Shown: positions 59,800 through 64,000 of the stretch, one piece after another
Layout: every line of letters starts with the position of its first letter
How positions within the stretch are numbered: the first letter of the stretch is position 1
Assembly: GCF_933775445.1 (NCBI RefSeq)
Contig: NC_065877.1
Location: 28,520,001 to 28,584,000 of the forward strand
Direction: 5' to 3'
Length of the DNA stretch: 64,000 bases
From: Argentina anserina
Taxonomy: Eukaryota; Streptophyta; Magnoliopsida; Rosales; Rosaceae
Position numbers and translations under genes: made by a program
Notes under the pieces: model-generated
The model's database searches: none
What the model was told of the DNA's origin: nothing
Seen by the model: the letters and a program-made list of their open reading frames with translations, nothing else

Positions 59800-61260
59800 A
59801 ACCTCATTGTCCACTTCGATCAGCAAGAGTTGGCAAGAGCAGAAAGTTTTAAAAAGCGACCATTCTATATAGAGATGTTTGTTATTTGACTTGATTACCT
59901 TTCGCAACGAGGCCAGAGGCATCAAGAAATTAAGAAGAGATTTGCGGTTTGCATCGCTGAACTGGTTTAGAAATTTGGATACAATTGCCCAAAACTACAA
60001 CAGAAACAACTAAAACATACATATATATGCAATAACTTGCTCATATATGTGCTCCGTGCATGTTATTATTACCTTTCGCAATAACTTGCTTATATAGAAA
60101 GAAATCACCTGTCCTGACCTAAACAGCTCCGGCTATAAAATTGAATCTCCTTAAAGTTTAAACGTTCCTCCAAAACTCCACGATCGAGAACTTCTTAAGC
60201 TATTTGCATATATTTTGTCCCAACGCTGTAGAGACTATTTGCAGCATCCACACTACGTTGGAATCCCAAAATTGGCACTTCTTCTGACCAAATGACCAAG
60301 TGAATGGTTAGTCACAAATGCTAGCTCCATGTAAATTACCATAAATAAAGATCATGAGCGAAAACCAAAAGCATATATAGAATATGACTACATGAAGCAT
60401 ATGCATTGCATGCTAACGTACAATTCACAGACATTTTACATATGAGCAAACTTTACAATAGTAGGTGGAAATTTCCATTTAAAGAGATCGATATATGGAC
60501 TGGTCTTAAAAGAGATGGGATATGAATTATGCTCGAATATGAAGTATTAGAAAAAACTAATTAATAATTTGTTGCAAACTTTAGATCTTATGTGAGTATA
60601 GTGTAGAAAATTAGTCCCGGGAGAAGTGTATATTATTAGGAACCTCGCTAAATGCATAAGATAATAATTTTTTTGAACTCTGTTCCATCGAATATATAAA
60701 GTAATAAGTTAATTTAATAAAATTTTAAAAATCAGTTAAAATCATTAATAATTGATCAATAAATTTCATGATACAAATTAAGCAAAAGTAATTATTTAAA
60801 CTTACCATTTTAAAGTTACTTTAGGCATGAAATTATACCAAATTTAGAAAGTTAATAAATATGGAATCCAAGCTAAAAATGGGCATAGTAGTCAAATTAA
60901 ACTATTATCATCAATTCAATTGGAATAACAACAAAACTCTTTATAAAATAATAATTTATTAATTTATCAATAAATAAATAAATTATTTATTTATCGATGA
61001 TTTAATAATCTCGCTAAAGTAATAATTTCTTTTGGTCCCGACATTATGCATTTATAGAGGTTTTACTGTAACTAGTGAAGTGAAGGCTACCAAGATATTG
61101 CCAACTTATATGCTCTCAATGAGACGATGATGGCACACTAATATTTCTATTTCAAGACGGCGGAGAGTCCAAGTTTATTTCAAGATGATCTTTTAGGGAT
61201 GGTATCTCACTTCTGTAAGGACTGTATGAATCAGAATTCCCAATCTAGCAGACAATTTGG
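59800..61260. other. Intergenic stretch, AT-rich
   Basis: No supported gene. Near 60950-61010 there is a palindromic AT block (aataaataaattatttatttatcgatg). Confidence 0.4.
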
Positions 61261-61289
61261 TAGGCAGATCCCATACTGAAGTTGTTAAC

Positions 61290-61480
61290 ACCTCCCCTTG
61301 GCGGGGTAAATCCCGGTGAGATTCCCACTCGATCCGGCTGCCAGGCTTGCCGGAGCTGACCCAGCAGGATAGGGCGCTGACTCGATAGGTCAGGTCACTC
61401 TGCTTCCAGTTCAGGCATCGCCATTAGCATCACCCAAAGTAGCTCGCTAGAACCGTGAAAGCGCACTGTACAGGCAAGTT
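61290..61480. other. GC-rich non-coding island
   Basis: This block (cctccccttggcggggtaaatcccgg, ccggctgccaggcttgccggag, gctgactcgataggtcaggtcac, each only in part) is far more GC-rich than its surroundings and has several self-complementary pieces. No frame is open and I do not recognise a tRNA, rRNA, snRNA, snoRNA or 7SL RNA. It may be a structured RNA gene, a SINE-like piece or a transposon end. Confidence 0.35.
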
Positions 61481-61542
61481 TTCCACATCAGGGAAAAGGA
61501 AGAAGTGCTTTCCCAAATGCACCTATAAAAGCAACCATAAAC

Positions 61543-61720
61543 CTCTAAAAAATGTAATGTATTCCTAAGTTTTTAACTTACGAACTTGAGTTCCACCCCA
61601 GAATCTAACTTCGGAGAGTCATAGACTGGCGCTCTAAAAAATGTAATGTATTCCTAAGTTTTTAACTTAGGAACTTGAGTTCCACCCCAGAATCTAACTT
61701 CGCAGAGTCATAGGCTGGCG
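61543..61720. repeat. Tandem duplication, 89 bp, two copies
   Basis: Copies at 61543-61631 and 61632-61720 both begin ctctaaaaaatgtaatg and end ggctggcgc or gactggcgc. Only a few positions differ, so it is fairly recent. Confidence 0.9.
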
Positions 61721-61739
61721 CACTGTTGGCCCGTGATCT

Positions 61740-62498
61740 TAACTCCGGTTTTTGTGTAAGTTGTATGGACCACAAAGCTGGAAAACAAGCTGCGTGAACA
61801 AGTCCCAGATTTTGTACCCGCAACAGAAGTACTGAACACACGATTCATTGACAAAAGAAAAAAAACATAGCGTTCGGTGGTGTGGCCAAAATTTGGGAAG
61901 TCACCCCTAAAAACCTAAAACTGGCAATCCCAGGTATATGGCTGTATATGAGAAAAGCCTACCATCCAAAATGATGTAATCTACACGACATATTCCGATA
62001 GAAATAGTTGGCAAAAAAAATTTCAATTCAAGACGATCGTCAATGATAGAAAAACGATCAGATGGGACACAATCCGAGGTCCGTATATATTTCCTGCTTA
62101 CATCAGGAAAATTCACACTCTGAATACTAGCACACGATTAAACAAGCAATATAAATCTGTGGGCAAAGGTCCCATCCCTAACTCATTTATCGTTCAAAAG
62201 AACAATCCCGCAAGGAATCAATGTCTAGCACGAAATCATAAACTTGCTAAATTCCAAAGCCAAACAACCAGCCTTGCAATCCACACTAACACAATTCCAT
62301 AAATCGCAAACCACAAAACCCAAAATGATAAACTCAATCCAAAAAAACGATAGACATAAATATCAGAATATAATGGCATTGAAGAGTCAAGAACAACACA
62401 AAATTCAAGTCTCAGCTTAAAGATCCAATACAAAATACGACGACACCGAAACGAAGAATAAGAATAACAACAGAAACGATGACGAACCAAACTCATCA
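61740..62498. other. 3' flank of the L26 gene and intergenic DNA
   Basis: The part from about 62240 to 62498 should be the 3'UTR of the ribosomal protein gene on the minus strand. The rest holds no supported gene. Confidence 0.45.
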
Positions 62499-62939
62499 TC
62501 AGTCGACGTTCTGCATGATATCCTCGGCGGTGAACTTAGTGCCCTTGTCCTTATCGGCGGCGGCTCTCCCCTTGGCCTTGCGGTCGAGCAGCGACTTGCG
62601 GTCCTTGTCGAGCCTGAGCTTGGTGATGACCACCTTGGAGGGGTTGATTCCGACGTTGACCGTTGAGCCGTTAACCTTCTCCCTGGTGATGCGCTCGATG
62701 TGGATGACCCACTTGCGGCGGTAGACCTGGACGACCTTGCCCTCGCGGCCCTTGTAGGTCCCGCGCACCACCTGGACCTCGTCGTCCTTGCGCACGGGCA
62801 TCGACCGGACGCTGTACTTGGTGCGGAGGTCGGTGGAGAGCGGCGCGCTCATCAGGACGCGGCGGACCGACGACGGGGCCGTGAAGTGGGCCTTGCGGCT
62901 CTTGCGGCGGGAGCTCGAGACGCGGGGGTTCCTCTTCAT
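62499..62939 (-). CDS. RPL26: 60S ribosomal protein L26 (uL24), single exon
   Basis: The 146-codon frame begins [19 protein letters not shown] and has the usual eukaryotic L26 order: [20 protein letters not shown], then a KOW motif at about residues 50-83 ([20 protein letters not shown]) and [18 protein letters not shown]. The C-terminal tail is basic with an acidic end ([11 protein letters not shown]). Its length is typical. L26 is a large-subunit protein near the peptide exit tunnel in the cytoplasmic ribosome. The coding region is strongly GC-rich at third positions, unlike its surroundings, as for highly expressed genes. No intron is needed. It is probably active. Confidence 0.97.
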   Translation of the reverse strand: MKRNPRVSSSRRKSRKAHFTAPSSVRRVLMSAPLSTDLRTKYSVRSMPVRKDDEVQVVRGTYKGREGKVVQVYRRKWVIHIERITREKVNGSTVNVGINPSKVVITKLRLDKDRKSLLDRKAKGRAAADKDKGTKFTAEDIMQNVD

Positions 62940-63110
62940 CTTGGATTAGGGTTTTGGGTGGCGGCGGAGGCCTCTGTGAAGAAGAGTGGAGAGGGCAAAT
63001 GAGAGAGCTGGAGATTAGGGTTTTATAGCGATCGCTTTTATAAGGGAGGTTGGGGAAACTATTTGGGCTTCTGTTTGGGTGTTGGTGATTGGGCTGTTTT
63101 TGATATGGTG
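62940..63110 (-). promoter_or_regulatory. L26 promoter and leader: TATA box, two telo-boxes, site II elements
   Basis: On the minus strand: a TATA box (TTATAAAA) near 63037-63043, telo-boxes (AAACCCTAA) at 63015-63023 and 62946-62954, and AGCCCA site II elements at 63064-63069 and 63090-63095. This combination controls plant ribosomal protein genes in dividing cells. Confidence 0.75.
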
Positions 63111-63129
63111 GCCCGATATCGGAGTGTGT

Positions 63130-64000
63130 TTTCATAACCTGGATTTGTCCTGCTATACTAGTACGTAACACAATTTCTTATTTAGATATTGTCACTATTG
63201 TTTTATATGGATAATTTCTTCTCGGTTTAGAAAAGAACGCACGTAACGAACTTAATTGCACAGCAGATGTCGACGTCACAAATAGATCAAATGGAACCAG
63301 GGAATCTATGACTGAGCAGAAAGAACCTTCCCAGTTCGATTCCCGCCCGATAGGCTCAGGTTCATTCCTGATTGAAGCGGCTAACTACGGTCCTCTGAGT
63401 ACACAGGAAATAACTTCACGGTACGGTCGACCTCAACTGGCTTCATGGAGGCCATTTTATTTTAATGTTTTTCGCCTCTTTGATATATAGCTTCATGTAC
63501 ATGTAATTAAGGGATGATGGTGATAGCCATGGCATCAGAGATAGGCTAGGGTTTGCAGCGAAGAAGATGAGAAAAGTAATGAGGAAAATTGAGAGAGAAA
63601 TCACTTGTATTGATCAATTATGCAGAATTTACAAAACAGAAGACATAGTTTGCTATATATATACTTTAATTTCGTTAACACTGTCAGTAGTTGACCATGA
63701 ACTTATGCTCAACCATCATTGGATGTAATTTTAAAGGTGAGGAGAATCTTTTTAAAATTGAGTTATTTTATTTTCAACCGTTGGATTTACATACAATAGT
63801 GGTTGAACATGAATTCAATAAACAGCTACTGACCGTGTGAATGGAATTGATACATACTATGTATCAAGGAAAAAAAGCTGAGCTCCAAGAGCATCTCCAA
63901 CCCATATGCTATTTGCCACCTGGAGGCCCAACAGCTCTAAAAAGCAGCTCAAAATCAACTCCAACCCAAATGCTAAATACATGTATTTAACATCTTGAAG
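63130..64000. other. Right edge, no supported gene
   Basis: A short plus frame at 63308-63490 (EQKEPSQFDSRPIGSGSFLI) has protein-like make-up but is unrecognised. A phrase gagcatctccaacc near 63889 is a common start of plant non-autonomous repeats that run on past the edge. Confidence 0.35.

Noticed and set aside
61290..61480. 7SL, U-snRNA or telomerase RNA gene
   Set aside because: No known conserved boxes or upstream sequence element with TATA at the required spacing could be seen.
62671..63171. A 166-codon minus-strand frame overlapping the L26 gene and a 100-codon plus frame
   Set aside because: Out-of-frame readings of the GC-rich L26 coding region; no independent content.
63308..63370. 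B-box-like phrase AGTTCGATTCCC suggesting a tRNA
   Set aside because: No acceptor stem, A box or anticodon arm could be built around it.

Overview
This is a plant nuclear window, almost certainly from a eudicot. The evidence is AT-rich intergenic DNA, GT-AG introns in every multi-exon gene, telo-boxes in front of a ribosomal protein gene, a nuclear tRNA-Glu, hAT and LTR transposons and an endogenous pararetrovirus. A Rosaceae-like source is a guess from repeat style and cannot be proven here.

Host genes, left to right: first exon of a reticulon-like protein (minus, runs off the left edge); a complete Pumilio RNA-binding protein (minus, ten coding exons, 954 codons, plus a 5'UTR intron); a DUF1666 protein (minus, four exons, 425 codons); tRNA-Glu(CTC) (minus); a small F-box protein (minus, four exons, 236 codons); a DUF3754 membrane protein (plus, fourteen exons, 721 codons); and 60S ribosomal protein L26 (minus, single exon). 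The exon chains were traced by hand; each stays in frame across all its junctions and its total length divides by three.

Repeats and relics. About 2.0-12.1 kb holds a decayed endogenous caulimovirid on the minus strand, in the order tRNA-Met primer site, leader, N-terminal region, movement protein, coat protein, protease, reverse transcriptase, RNase H, promoter. It has internal tandem duplications, and an apparent 1.83 kb solo LTR with a 5-bp target duplication sits between the primer site and ORF1. 20.4-26.1 kb is intergenic, with an 80-bp-arm hairpin and two hAT remnants. 36-42 kb is mostly empty, with MITE-like hairpins and one membrane-protein-like ORF. 42.3-44.1 kb is a protein kinase pseudogene split by a 950-bp solo LTR. 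45.1-47.2 kb holds a DNA-level duplicate of the 3' end of the neighbouring DUF3754 gene, followed by a 905-bp non-autonomous hAT element with an 8-bp target duplication. 54.7-59.4 kb is a Ty3/gypsy chromovirus that has lost its reverse transcriptase; its 5' LTR is preceded by a pure (AG)63 tract and its truncated 3' LTR is fused to a MITE-like inverted repeat.

The host genes do not form a pathway; they are ordinary unlinked eukaryotic genes. I found no operon, CRISPR array or obvious new multi-gene system. The most interesting material is the layered history of insertion, duplication and decay, plus a few unexplained inverted repeats and one GC-rich non-coding island.
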